Part shown: one piece after another, positions 34,337 to 43,011 of the stretch
Layout of the letters: every line of letters starts with the position of its first letter
Position numbering within the stretch: the first letter of the stretch is position 1
Assembly (NCBI RefSeq): GCF_010468565.1
Contig: NZ_WUEG01000003.1
Span: 1 to 64,000, forward strand
DNA: 64,000 nt
DNA from: Allomuricauda sp. TY007
GTDB taxonomy: Bacteria; Bacteroidota; Bacteroidia; Flavobacteriales; Flavobacteriaceae
Direction: 5' to 3'
Translations under genes and position numbers: made by a program
Notes under the pieces: generated by a model
Told to the model about the DNA's origin: nothing
The model's database searches: none
The model's input: only the letters and a program-made list of their open reading frames with translations

Positions 34337-35686
34337 ATGGAACACATTGTCATCATCGGAAATGGAATTGCAGGCGTTACCGCCGCTAGGCACATCCGAA
34401 AACTTTCCGACAAAAAAATCACTGTTATTTCGGCCGAATCCAAGTATTTTTTTTCGAGGACAGCTTTGATGTATGTGTACATGGGCCACATGAAGTTTGA
34501 ACATACCCAACCCTACGAAAACCACTTCTGGAAGAAAAACAGAATCGAGTTGGTACAAGGTTATGTTACTAAAGTAAATACTGAAGAAAAATCGCTTCAA
34601 ATTGATGGGGCACCAGATCTCAACTACGATAAACTTATTATTGCCACTGGATCAAAACCCAACAAATTTGGATGGCCCGGACAAGATCTGGATGGTGTTC
34701 AAGGACTGTATTCCAAACAAGACCTGGAATTGTTGGAAGAAAATGCGCCCAACAACAAGGTGTGCAAACGTGCCGTGATCGTAGGTGGCGGGCTAATTGG
34801 CATTGAATTGACCGAAATGCTGCGCACTCGCGATATTCCCGTTACTTTTTTGGTCCGTGAAAGCAGTTTTTGGAACGGAGTGCTGCCTCAAGGTGAATCC
34901 GAAATGATCAATGAGCACATACGCGAACATCATATTGATTTGCGTTTGGGTGCTTCGTTAAAAGAAATCAAACCAGACGAAAATGGAAAGGTAAAATCCA
35001 TTGTGGTCGAAGAAACCGGGGAAGAAATTGAATGTAATTTAGTTGGATTGACGGCGGGCGTTACTCCAAACATTGATTTCCTCAAAGATTCTGGAATTGA
35101 ATTAGGCCGTGGTGTAAAAGTGAATCGGTTTTTGGAGACCAACATTGAAGATGTGTACGCCATTGGCGATTGTGCGGAACAGCACAAAGCTATTGGAAAC
35201 CGACGCCCTATTGAAGCCGTTTGGTACACAGGCCGTATGATGGGCGAAACCCTTGCCCAGACCATCTGCGGCAACCGAATGGAATACAAACCAGGGCATT
35301 GGTTCAACTCTGCCAAGTTCCTGGATATTGAATATCAAACCTATGGTTGGGTATTTTCAGAGCAAAGAAAAAAAGAAAATGAAGCGCATTTTCATTGGCG
35401 ACATCCCAACCAAAAAATCTGTATCACGATAGCTTTTGATAAAGATTCCGAAACCGTATTGGGCATCAACACTTTCGGGATTCGTTTACGCCACGAAATT
35501 TTTGATGGATGGCTCAGTGAAAAAAGAACAGTTGATTTTGTAATGGAACACCTCAGAGATGCCAATTTTGACCCTGAATTTTATAAAAATTTTGAATCTG
35601 ATATTGTTGCAAAATACAATTCCGATTTTGGAAAATCCATCATCCTGAAAAAGAAAAACCTAAAACGCATTTTCAAGATTGCTTAA
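34337..35686 (+). CDS. NAD(P)/FAD-dependent pyridine nucleotide-disulfide-type oxidoreductase
   Basis: 449 residues. FAD-binding IIGNGIAGVTAARHI at the N terminus, NAD(P)-binding AVIVGGGLIGIELTEML at about residues 148-164, VYAIGDCAE (second FAD motif) at about 272, and a C-terminal domain with RKKENEAHFHWRHPNQKI. Similar proteins include nitrite-reductase and ferredoxin-reductase-like flavoproteins; I see no redox-active Cys pair of the glutathione reductase type. It lies 9 bases before a membrane iron-sulfur protein, so they probably form an electron-transfer unit. Confidence 0.87.
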   Translation: MEHIVIIGNGIAGVTAARHIRKLSDKKITVISAESKYFFSRTALMYVYMGHMKFEHTQPYENHFWKKNRIELVQGYVTKVNTEEKSLQIDGAPDLNYDKLIIATGSKPNKFGWPGQDLDGVQGLYSKQDLELLEENAPNNKVCKRAVIVGGGLIGIELTEMLRTRDIPVTFLVRESSFWNGVLPQGESEMINEHIREHHIDLRLGASLKEIKPDENGKVKSIVVEETGEEIECNLVGLTAGVTPNIDFLKDSGIELGRGVKVNRFLETNIEDVYAIGDCAEQHKAIGNRRPIEAVWYTGRMMGETLAQTICGNRMEYKPGHWFNSAKFLDIEYQTYGWVFSEQRKKENEAHFHWRHPNQKICITIAFDKDSETVLGINTFGIRLRHEIFDGWLSEKRTVDFVMEHLRDANFDPEFYKNFESDIVAKYNSDFGKSIILKKKNLKRIFKIA

Positions 35687-35695
35687 GCTATAATT

Positions 35696-37300
35696 ATGAA
35701 TACCTATAATAAAAGTATGGCCTTAACGGGCGAACCACCAAAAAGTTTGAGTATTGGCCAAAAACTTGCCGTTCTTTTGGGATTATCAGGACTGGGCATT
35801 TTGCTTTTGGCCGTTTTAAATGTCGGCTTTCCTAACAAAACCTTGTGGTTAACCCTGTCCTTATCTGCCATCAGCATTGGAATCATTTGGTTTTCATGGA
35901 ATGCCTATTCCAATAAACTTCCTGGCATTAAAAATGATGGGGTTTGGTTCAAGTCCATTTCCAGCCGAGGTTTATGGGGCTGGGTTGCCGGTTTGGCATT
36001 GACGGGCTTCTATATCGTACTCTATTTTTATCCAGAATATCTCGGTTTGGTGAGCGAGGGCGACAATAAAGGTGTTATAGGCCTTTTTGACCCGCTCAGC
36101 AAATTTTTGAACGGCGGACCTGCAAGCCAATGGTTTGTATATGGAACTCTTTACACTGTTGCTATTTTGGTTTTCGGCATCAAGTTCCTTTGGAAATATC
36201 GCCATAATCGATACGAAAAATTGCGGACGCTGAGCGTAATGTTCTTTCAAACAGGTTTTGCCTTTATCATACCGGAACTAATGGCCCGCTTGAACGGCCA
36301 CAAAATTTTGAATGGTGGAAGTTTACCTTATTATGACCTCAAAAATATTTGGCCCCTCAACTATTATAATTTTGAAGGATATCGCATCAAAATGTTTTTA
36401 AGTTCCGGAGATATTGGTTTTGCCCTATTGATCTTCGGAATTCTCTCCATTTTTGTGATAACCCCCATCCTAACCTATAAATATGGTAAAAGATGGTACT
36501 GTTCTTGGGTCTGCGGATGTGGAGGGTTGGCAGAAACCGCTGGTGACTCCTTTAGGCAATTGAGCGACAAATCCACATTTGCCTGGAAAGTGGAACGTTG
36601 GGTAGTACACAGCGTAGTGGTATTCGTAACTCTGATGACAACTGCAGTCATTTATTCCTATTTGGGAACGGATACAAGCAAATACTGGTTGACCAAAAGC
36701 TCGTTTTTGATTGGGGTTGCCGTATTACTGACATTGGTGTTTGGTTGGGCCATGATTTTTAAACGAGATCAGCTTCAAAAAGATGCACGGTACGGAGCCA
36801 TTGGTTACTTTGTAATCATCATAGCACTTATCGGATTTCACTTTTTCAGTGGGGAAGGCGAAGTTTTCCTTTTCAAGTCGGGAACACTTCGTAAATCATA
36901 TTCTTTTTTAATCGGCAGTATATTTTCAGGGGTTATTGGAACAGGCTTCTACCCCATCTTCGGAAGCAGGGTCTGGTGCCGATTTGGTTGTCCTATGGCC
37001 GCCATCCTCGGTTTTCAGCAAAAATTGTTCTCCCGATTCAGGATTACAACCAATGGTGGACAATGCATTTCATGTGGAAACTGTTCTACCTATTGCGAAA
37101 TGGGCATCGATGTACGCGCCTATGCCCAAAAAGGAGAGAACATTGTAAGGGCCAGTTGTGTTGGCTGCGGTATTTGCTCGGCTGTTTGTCCAAGAGGCGT
37201 CCTCAAATTGGAAAATGGCCCTTTGGAGGGTAGAATAGATAGCAACCAAGTATTACTGGGTAACGATGTAGACCTGATGACATTGGTGAACAAAAAGTAA
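35696..37300 (+). CDS. membrane polyferredoxin (NapH/CcoG-like 4Fe-4S protein)
   Basis: 534 residues with about eight transmembrane segments and a C-terminal ferredoxin domain. KRWYCSWVCGCGG and SRVWCRFGCPMAAILGF are Cys motifs of NapH/NosR-like proteins; QCISCGNCSTYCEMGIDV and SCVGCGICSAVCPRGVL are two CxxCxxCxxxC 4Fe-4S motifs. Such proteins pass electrons across or to the membrane. ATG at 35717 is an alternative start. Follows the FAD oxidoreductase by 9 bases and precedes glycosyltransferase genes. Confidence 0.88.
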   Translation: MNTYNKSMALTGEPPKSLSIGQKLAVLLGLSGLGILLLAVLNVGFPNKTLWLTLSLSAISIGIIWFSWNAYSNKLPGIKNDGVWFKSISSRGLWGWVAGLALTGFYIVLYFYPEYLGLVSEGDNKGVIGLFDPLSKFLNGGPASQWFVYGTLYTVAILVFGIKFLWKYRHNRYEKLRTLSVMFFQTGFAFIIPELMARLNGHKILNGGSLPYYDLKNIWPLNYYNFEGYRIKMFLSSGDIGFALLIFGILSIFVITPILTYKYGKRWYCSWVCGCGGLAETAGDSFRQLSDKSTFAWKVERWVVHSVVVFVTLMTTAVIYSYLGTDTSKYWLTKSSFLIGVAVLLTLVFGWAMIFKRDQLQKDARYGAIGYFVIIIALIGFHFFSGEGEVFLFKSGTLRKSYSFLIGSIFSGVIGTGFYPIFGSRVWCRFGCPMAAILGFQQKLFSRFRITTNGGQCISCGNCSTYCEMGIDVRAYAQKGENIVRASCVGCGICSAVCPRGVLKLENGPLEGRIDSNQVLLGNDVDLMTLVNKK

Positions 37301-37378
37301 ATTATCCTTCTTATTGAAAGTGAAATCCAAGGAAAATTTTAAGTTTGCCTACCACTAACTAAAATTGATTCCCAGCCA

Positions 37379-38068
37379 ATGGCGGATATCAAAGTTATTA
37401 TCCCAGCAATCAACGAAGCAGATTCCATTGGTTTGGTGGTCTCGGAAATTCCCAGCCACGTATCCGAAATTGTGGTCGTTGACAATGGTTCCGAAGATGA
37501 AACCGTTGCAAATGCAACAAAAGCAGGGGCAACCGTAATTACGGAAAACCGCAAGGGCTATGGGTTTGCCTGTTTAAAGGGATTAAATTACATATCCGAA
37601 CGATCCAAAACACCCGACATTATCGTATTTATCGACGGAGATTATTCTGATTATCCAGAGGAATTGGATAAGATTGTCGCCCCAATTTTGGAAAATGACA
37701 TCGATTTTGTGGTCGGAGCGCGAAAAAAATCACTTCGCGAACCGGGATCAATGACCCCACAGCAGGTTTTTGGGAACAAATTGGCCACATTCCTAATGCG
37801 ATTGTTTTTTAGGTCGAAATTTACGGATTTGGGACCTTTCAGGGCGATAAAATATGAAAAGCTCAAAGAATTAAAAATGCAGGACACCACTTACGGATGG
37901 ACGGTGGAAATGCAATTAAAAGTTTTAAGAAAAAAAATGTCATATATCGAAGTACCAGTACGTTACAAACGAAGAATTGGCGTGTCAAAAGTATCAGGTA
38001 CGGTAAAAGGTACTATATTTGCTGGCATAAAAATATTGGGTTGGATCTTTAAATACAGTTTAAAATAA
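37379..38068 (+). CDS. family 2 glycosyltransferase (polyprenyl-phosphate sugar synthase type)
   Basis: 229 residues of GT-A type: VIIPAINEADSIGLVV, VVDNGSEDETVANATKAGA, FIDGDYSDYPEELDKIV (DxD-like), and YGWTVEMQLKVLRK. It resembles DPM1-like enzymes that transfer a sugar from a nucleotide donor to undecaprenyl or dolichyl phosphate, without a C-terminal membrane domain. The stop overlaps the next gene's ATG by one base, so the two are coupled. A downstream GT-C-type mannosyltransferase could use the lipid-linked sugar. Confidence 0.84.
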   Translation: MADIKVIIPAINEADSIGLVVSEIPSHVSEIVVVDNGSEDETVANATKAGATVITENRKGYGFACLKGLNYISERSKTPDIIVFIDGDYSDYPEELDKIVAPILENDIDFVVGARKKSLREPGSMTPQQVFGNKLATFLMRLFFRSKFTDLGPFRAIKYEKLKELKMQDTTYGWTVEMQLKVLRKKMSYIEVPVRYKRRIGVSKVSGTVKGTIFAGIKILGWIFKYSLK

Positions 38069-39552
38069 TGGGACTCGCTATCGCTTACATCATCATTGCT
38101 ATTTATAGTTTCGCCTTACTTTTAATTTTCTTCTATAGCCTTGCGCAGTTGAATCTCTTGATCAACTATCTCGGTTACAAAAAGCGAAACGAAGAAGCCC
38201 CAAAATTCAACCTTCTCGATCCCAAAGAAATTCCATTCGTTACCATTCAACTTCCTATCTACAACGAGGAATATGTAATGGAGCGTTTATTGGACAACAT
38301 TGCCAAAATAGAATACCCTAAAAGCAAACTGGAAATCCAGGTATTGGACGATTCCACCGATGATTCTGTGACTGAAACAGCTCAAAGAGTGCAGGAACTT
38401 CAGGAATCTGGATTGGACATTCAGCACATCCGAAGGGAAAACAGACAAGGATTTAAAGCCGGTGCCCTAAAAGAAGGGCTCGAAATCGCCAAAGGGGATT
38501 TCATTGCCATTTTTGATGCCGACTTCCTTCCCGAAGCCGATTGGCTCAAAAAAACAGTCCCCTACTTTAAAGATGAAGAAATCGGTGTGGTACAGACCCG
38601 CTGGGGGCATATCAACAGAGATTATTCCACTTTGACCCGCATTCAGGCCTTTGCTTTGGATGCCCACTTTACCTTGGAACAAGTTGGAAGAAACTCCAAA
38701 GGGCACTTCATCAACTTTAACGGTACAGCAGGTATCTGGAGAAAGCAATGCATTCTTGATGCTGGAAACTGGGAAGGCGATACCCTTACCGAAGATTTGG
38801 ATTTGAGCTACCGCGCCCAATTGAAAAACTGGAAGTTCAAGTATTTGGAAGATGTGGAAACACCTGCCGAGCTTCCTGTAGTAATAAGTGCCGCACGCTC
38901 ACAACAGTTCCGTTGGAACAAAGGTGGCGCCGAAAACTTTAGAAAAACCGTATTAAGCGTTATTACGGCCAAAAACATACCGTTCAAAACTAAGTTCCAT
39001 GGCGTAATGCACCTATTGAACAGTTCCATGTTCCTTTGTGTATTTATCGTGGCCTTATTGAGTATTCCCATGCTCTACATCAAAAATACGTATGGCCATT
39101 TAGGTTGGGTGTTCGAGGTAACCAGCTTTTTCATACTAAGTACCATTATATTATTTGTGTGCTATTGGTTTACCTACAAGAGTATTCAGGGCAGTAGTTT
39201 TGACAACTTTGTGGACTACATCAAACTCTTCTTCACCTTCTTCTCAGTGGCATTGGGCTTTTCTTTGCACAATACCGTGGCTGTTTTGGAAGGACATTTG
39301 GGTAAACGAAGTGAATTTGTACGGACTCCAAAATTCAACATCAACAGTATTAAGGATACCTGGAAGGGCAACAAATATTTGACCAACAAATTATCGCCCA
39401 ACATGATCTTGGAGTTTGCCTTGATGATTTATTTCCTTTTCGGAATGTACAGCGCCATACCATTGAACGACTACGGATTGTTCCCTTTCCACCTCATGTT
39501 GTTCCTAGGTTTTGGGTTTGTATTCTTTAAATCCTTAACTTCCAAGGCATAA
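38068..39552 (+). CDS. cellulose synthase-like family 2 glycosyltransferase, membrane
   Basis: 494 residues: an N-terminal helix (IAYIIIAIYSFALLLIFFYS), a GT-A domain with D-D-D-QxxRW residues (VLDDSTDDS, FDADFLPEADWL, TEDLDLSYRAQ, QQFRWNKGGA), and four C-terminal helices. This processive-type GT layout occurs in cellulose, hyaluronan and glucan synthases, but also in lipid and single-sugar transferases. It overlaps the previous gene by one base and is 9 bases before the next, so it belongs to one transcript. Product unknown. Confidence 0.88.
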   Translation: MGLAIAYIIIAIYSFALLLIFFYSLAQLNLLINYLGYKKRNEEAPKFNLLDPKEIPFVTIQLPIYNEEYVMERLLDNIAKIEYPKSKLEIQVLDDSTDDSVTETAQRVQELQESGLDIQHIRRENRQGFKAGALKEGLEIAKGDFIAIFDADFLPEADWLKKTVPYFKDEEIGVVQTRWGHINRDYSTLTRIQAFALDAHFTLEQVGRNSKGHFINFNGTAGIWRKQCILDAGNWEGDTLTEDLDLSYRAQLKNWKFKYLEDVETPAELPVVISAARSQQFRWNKGGAENFRKTVLSVITAKNIPFKTKFHGVMHLLNSSMFLCVFIVALLSIPMLYIKNTYGHLGWVFEVTSFFILSTIILFVCYWFTYKSIQGSSFDNFVDYIKLFFTFFSVALGFSLHNTVAVLEGHLGKRSEFVRTPKFNINSIKDTWKGNKYLTNKLSPNMILEFALMIYFLFGMYSAIPLNDYGLFPFHLMLFLGFGFVFFKSLTSKA

Positions 39553-39561
39553 ACCACCACC

Positions 39562-40914
39562 ATGCAATCTTATTGGCGACTGCACAGATACCCGATACTA
39601 TTTGCTGTAGCCTGTATGTTATTCTACTGGAGTTTTGCTTACAACTTGGTCCGTACCGATTTTGTAAAGCTGTTCATGCTATTTGGAGCTCTATTTTTTC
39701 TATGCTACAAACTCATACAGTTCGAAAAATGGAACTTTAAGTTACTTCTGGTCATTGGAATCCTCTTTCGATTGGTTTTCCTAATTGCAGAACCTAATCT
39801 CTCACAAGATTTCTACCGCTTCATTTGGGATGGCGAACTCATCAAAAACGGCATCAATCCATATTTGTACACCCCCGACCAAATTATGGAAAAGGGTATG
39901 GTGTCATTTCCCAGCATGAATGAGCTCCATGAAGGTATGAGCACCCTTAACGCTAGGCACTACAGCAACTATCCGCCAGTTAACCAAGTTCTGTTTGCAC
40001 TCGCATCAATTTTAGGTGGAGGAAGTGTGATGGGTTCCATGATTGCCATGCGTTTGACAGTAATCGCAGCAGACTTGGGCGTACTTTATTTTGGAAGAAA
40101 GCTATTGCAAAACCTCAACAAGGCCAACCATTTGGCCTTTTGGTATTTTTTGAACCCACTGGTCATCATTGAACTCACAGGCAACCTTCATTTTGAAGGT
40201 GTAATGCTCTTCTTCTTTGTATGGGCCTTGTATCTTATCTCAAAAAGCAAATGGATTTGGGCAACACCCCTTTATGCCATTTCCATAATGGTAAAACTGA
40301 TGCCACTGATGTTCCTGCCACTTTTTATTAAATACTTCGGATTTAAAAAGAGTGCTGCTTTTTACACTTTGATACTTTTGGGTTGTGCTGCCCTGCTACT
40401 CCCGTTTTACTCCCCAGTTTTCATCGATAATTATTCCGATACCGTTGGGCTTTGGTTCTCCAATTTTGAGTTCAATGCCAGCATATACAATGTGGTAAAA
40501 AAGATTGCCGTAACCTATTACGATGCCAAACCTTGGGAGTTAATAGATTCCTATGGCTCTTTAATTCAAAAAGTGGTTGTTATTTTCGTATTACTGCTTG
40601 CCTTCCTTCGAAAAAACCAAAAACTGGAAAGCGTCATCACATCCATGATGCTTGCATTGGCCTGCTATTATTTCCTCTCCAGCACCGTGCATCCTTGGTA
40701 TGTAGTGTTTCTTTTGGGCATTGCCATATTTACCGATTACAGGTTTCCACTGGTATGGTCCTGTACCATCATTTTAAGTTATTATGCCTACTCCAACCCC
40801 GACTACAAGGAGAATTTGTGGTTGTTAGCCATTGAATACATTTTGGTAATTGGCTTTTTTATTTACGAAATGATAGGTAGTAGGCCAAAAAAGTTATATT
40901 TCCTCAAAAAGTAA
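39562..40914 (+). CDS. multi-pass mannosyltransferase-like (GT-C) protein
   Basis: 450 residues with about ten membrane segments. The N-terminal loop DFYRFIWDGELIKNGINPYL is the GT-C D-x-YR-x-x-WDG-x6-G-x-NPY signature for enzymes using polyprenyl-phosphate sugars, with a periplasmic Asp near the membrane. It follows the cellulose-synthase-like gene by 9 bases. Together with the GT2 enzymes it likely builds a glycan or glycolipid at the inner membrane; composition unknown. Confidence 0.82.
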   Translation: MQSYWRLHRYPILFAVACMLFYWSFAYNLVRTDFVKLFMLFGALFFLCYKLIQFEKWNFKLLLVIGILFRLVFLIAEPNLSQDFYRFIWDGELIKNGINPYLYTPDQIMEKGMVSFPSMNELHEGMSTLNARHYSNYPPVNQVLFALASILGGGSVMGSMIAMRLTVIAADLGVLYFGRKLLQNLNKANHLAFWYFLNPLVIIELTGNLHFEGVMLFFFVWALYLISKSKWIWATPLYAISIMVKLMPLMFLPLFIKYFGFKKSAAFYTLILLGCAALLLPFYSPVFIDNYSDTVGLWFSNFEFNASIYNVVKKIAVTYYDAKPWELIDSYGSLIQKVVVIFVLLLAFLRKNQKLESVITSMMLALACYYFLSSTVHPWYVVFLLGIAIFTDYRFPLVWSCTIILSYYAYSNPDYKENLWLLAIEYILVIGFFIYEMIGSRPKKLYFLKK

Positions 40915-40945
40915 TCGCAACTTTAGTACAGTTCGAATTAATTTG

Positions 40946-40953
40946 TACTTTAG
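40946..40953 (+). promoter_or_regulatory. -7 box just before the Arg-rich leader
   Basis: TACTTTAG, 7 of 8 to TAnnTTTG and the same variant type as the cls box (TACCTTAG). The ATG of the leader follows 7 bases later, so the message would start at or very near the ATG. A good -33 TTG is lacking (TTA at 40923-40925). AGTACA/TGTACT arms flank it at 40925-40949. Confidence 0.4.
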
Positions 40954-40960
40954 CTCCAGA

Positions 40961-41044
40961 ATGAAAGGACAACTGTACATATTATCTACTTTGAGCATCG
41001 CTGCTCCCATCAGTCCGTTTACTCCCCGCCGTCGTCGCCCGTAA
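40961..41044 (+). CDS. arginine leader peptide (candidate attenuator)
   Basis: ATG at 40961 to TAA at 41044, 27 residues: MKGQLYILSTLSIAAPISPF followed by TPRRRRP. Codons 23-26 are CGC CGT CGT CGC (41027-41038), four Arg codons in a row right before a Pro and the stop. It lies 90 bases before the first gene of a complete arginine operon. This is the layout of ribosome-mediated attenuators: stalling at the Arg codons when charged tRNA-Arg is scarce would alter downstream RNA folding. Hairpins and a T run follow at 41061-41108. No family known to me. Confidence 0.72.
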   Translation: MKGQLYILSTLSIAAPISPFTPRRRRP

Positions 41045-41060
41045 GGGTGCAACATAACTA

Positions 41061-41108
41061 TTGGAAATAGGTGAGTCCATTTCCGCAAAACTTCCAAATA
41101 CATTTTTT
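41061..41108 (+). promoter_or_regulatory. candidate attenuator hairpins with T run
   Basis: Two exclusive pairings can be drawn. GGAAAT (41063-41068) pairs with ATTTCC (41079-41084), with an inner GG/CC. TTGGAA (41061-41066) pairs with TTCCAA (41092-41097) and is followed after 5 bases by TTTTTT (41103-41108). The stems are short, so the terminator is weak by usual rules; the arrangement of competing arms after the leader stop is the support. Confidence 0.4.
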
Positions 41109-41134
41109 CAATTTTTACAGAATAATCGCTTGCA

Positions 41135-41749
41135 ATGGAAATTATTGTTGCTAACGAATCACATTTTAAATACGCACAGGTCATTAGTGATACCATTACC
41201 GAATCGGCCAAAGTTCGAGGTACAGGTATTGCCAGACGTACGCCCGAGTACATCATAAAACGCCTCCAAAACGGAAACGCCATTATTGCCTTGGATGGGG
41301 ATAAGTTTGCTGGTTTTTGCTATATCGAGGTCTGGGGAAACAAGGACTTTGTAGCCAACTCTGGTTTGATCGTGCATCCCGATTACAGAAATCAAGGACT
41401 CGCCAAGAAAATAAAAAAAGCGGTTTTTGATCTATCACGAAAAAAATTCCCCGATGCCAAGATTTTTGGCATCACTACGGGCCTTGCCGTAATGAAAATG
41501 AATTACGAGCTGGGCTACAAACCCGTTACCTTTTCCGAACTTACGGATGACCCCGAATTCTGGAAAGGCTGTCAGACCTGTAAGAATTTTGATATTCTAA
41601 CACGTACCGACAGAAAAATGTGCCTCTGCACTGGAATGCTGCACGACCCAAAAGCTCAAAAACAGCAACCCGAAAAAATAAACAAAAAGGCTTTTAAAAG
41701 ATTAAAAAGCATAAAAGAGAGCCTTTTTCTTAAAAAGAAAGACAAATAA
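41135..41749 (+). CDS. GNAT N-acyltransferase, first gene of the arginine operon
   Basis: 204 residues. The GNAT fold is shown by AGFCYIEVWGNKDFVANSGLIVHPDYRNQGLAKKIKKA (Q/R-x-x-G-x-G/A acetyl-CoA motif as RNQGLA). A Cys-rich C-terminal segment FWKGCQTCKNF with MCLCTGMLHD may bind a metal. In Bacteroidetes the arginine operon starts with such a GNAT protein, thought to place the N-acyl group (acetyl or succinyl) on glutamate in place of classical ArgA/ArgJ. That role is inferred from family position. No argJ is in this operon. Confidence 0.8.
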   Translation: MEIIVANESHFKYAQVISDTITESAKVRGTGIARRTPEYIIKRLQNGNAIIALDGDKFAGFCYIEVWGNKDFVANSGLIVHPDYRNQGLAKKIKKAVFDLSRKKFPDAKIFGITTGLAVMKMNYELGYKPVTFSELTDDPEFWKGCQTCKNFDILTRTDRKMCLCTGMLHDPKAQKQQPEKINKKAFKRLKSIKESLFLKKKDK

Positions 41750-41750
41750 A

Positions 41751-41810
41751 TCGTCAGTTCGAGCGAGAATAAAACCAGTACATCTCGACTACGCTCGATG
41801 TGACAACATA
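41751..41810. repeat. REP-like palindrome between the GNAT gene and argG
   Basis: CGTCAGTTCGAGCGAGAAT and CTCGACTACGCTCGATGTGAC form inverted arms. Same family as the TCGAGCG-type repeat at 43995-44078. Lies inside the arginine transcription unit. Confidence 0.55.
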
Positions 41811-41823
41811 AAGAATCAAAAAA

Positions 41824-43011
41824 ATGGAAAAATTAGTTATAGCCTATAGTGGCGGATTGGATACTTCATACTGTGCCAAATACCTATCGCAAGAAGAAGG
41901 TTTTGAAGTGCATGCCGTAAGCGTGAACACGGGAGGCTTCAGCAAAGCTGAAATCGAAGAGATTGAGGAAAAGGCCCTTGCTTTGGGTGCCACTTCCTAC
42001 ACATCCATCGATGCCGTTTTCACGTTTTACGACAAAGTGGTGAAATACCTCATCTTCGGCAATGTACTTCGAAACAATACCTACCCACTTTCCGTGAGTG
42101 CGGAAAGGATTGTTCAGGCGATCGAGATAGTGAACCACGCCAAAAAAATCGGTGCCAAGTACATAGCCCATGGAAGTACGGGTGCCGGGAATGATCAGGT
42201 CAGATTTGATATGATTTTTCAAATATTGGCCCCTGAAATCAAAATCATAACTCCAATCAGGGATAAAAAATTGGCCAGGGAAGAGGAGATAGAATACCTT
42301 CAAAAAAACGGTATCGATTACTCCTGGGAAAAGGCCAAATATTCCGTAAACAGAGGCTTGTGGGGCACATCGGTTGGTGGTGATGAAACCTTGACCTCCA
42401 ATCTATCCTTGCCCGAAAGTGCCTACCCGAGCCAGTTGGAGAAGGAATTGCCCAAAGAATTAAAATTGACCTTCAAAAATGGGGAATTGGTGGCTTTGGA
42501 CGGTGAGACCGACACGCCAGTGGCCAATATCGAAAAATTGTCCGCCATAGCATCCAAATATGCCATTGGCAGGGATATTCACGTGGGCGACACCATTATC
42601 GGCATCAAGGGAAGAGTGGGTTTTGAAGCTGCGGCCCCATTGATTATTATAAAAGCGCACCATTTGTTGGAAAAACACACCTTGAGCAAATGGCAGCAAT
42701 ACCAAAAAGAGCAAATGGGCAATTTTTATGGGATGCTATTGCACGAAGGAAACTATCTGGACGAGGTAATGCGAAACATTGAAGCCTTTTTGAGCGACAC
42801 CCAGAAACATGTTTCAGGCGATGTATTCGTGACTTTGCATCCGTACCGATTTGAATTGAACGGAATCACTTCCAAACACGATTTGATGAATGCTTCCTTT
42901 GGAAGTTATGGGGAAATGAACAAAGGTTGGACCGCAGATGAAGCCAAAGGATTTATCAAAATTTTGTCCAACTCAGGTAAAATAGCCAACCACGTAAACC
43001 AAGATTTATGA
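41824..43011 (+). CDS. argG: argininosuccinate synthase
   Basis: 395 residues. The ATP PPi-loop AYSGGLDTSYCAKYL is at residues 7-21, then GSTGAGNDQVRFD and TPIRDKKLAREEEIEYL, and SVGGDETLTSNL in the C-terminal half. ArgG joins citrulline and aspartate with ATP to argininosuccinate. It is 74 bases after the GNAT gene and overlaps argC by 4 bases. Length is as usual for the family. Confidence 0.96.
   Translation: MEKLVIAYSGGLDTSYCAKYLSQEEGFEVHAVSVNTGGFSKAEIEEIEEKALALGATSYTSIDAVFTFYDKVVKYLIFGNVLRNNTYPLSVSAERIVQAIEIVNHAKKIGAKYIAHGSTGAGNDQVRFDMIFQILAPEIKIITPIRDKKLAREEEIEYLQKNGIDYSWEKAKYSVNRGLWGTSVGGDETLTSNLSLPESAYPSQLEKELPKELKLTFKNGELVALDGETDTPVANIEKLSAIASKYAIGRDIHVGDTIIGIKGRVGFEAAAPLIIIKAHHLLEKHTLSKWQQYQKEQMGNFYGMLLHEGNYLDEVMRNIEAFLSDTQKHVSGDVFVTLHPYRFELNGITSKHDLMNASFGSYGEMNKGWTADEAKGFIKILSNSGKIANHVNQDL

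Noticed and set aside
34337..40914. Classical capsule or O-antigen locus
   Set aside because: No Wzx, Wzy, Wza or nucleotide-sugar genes; only three glycosyltransferases beside a redox pair.
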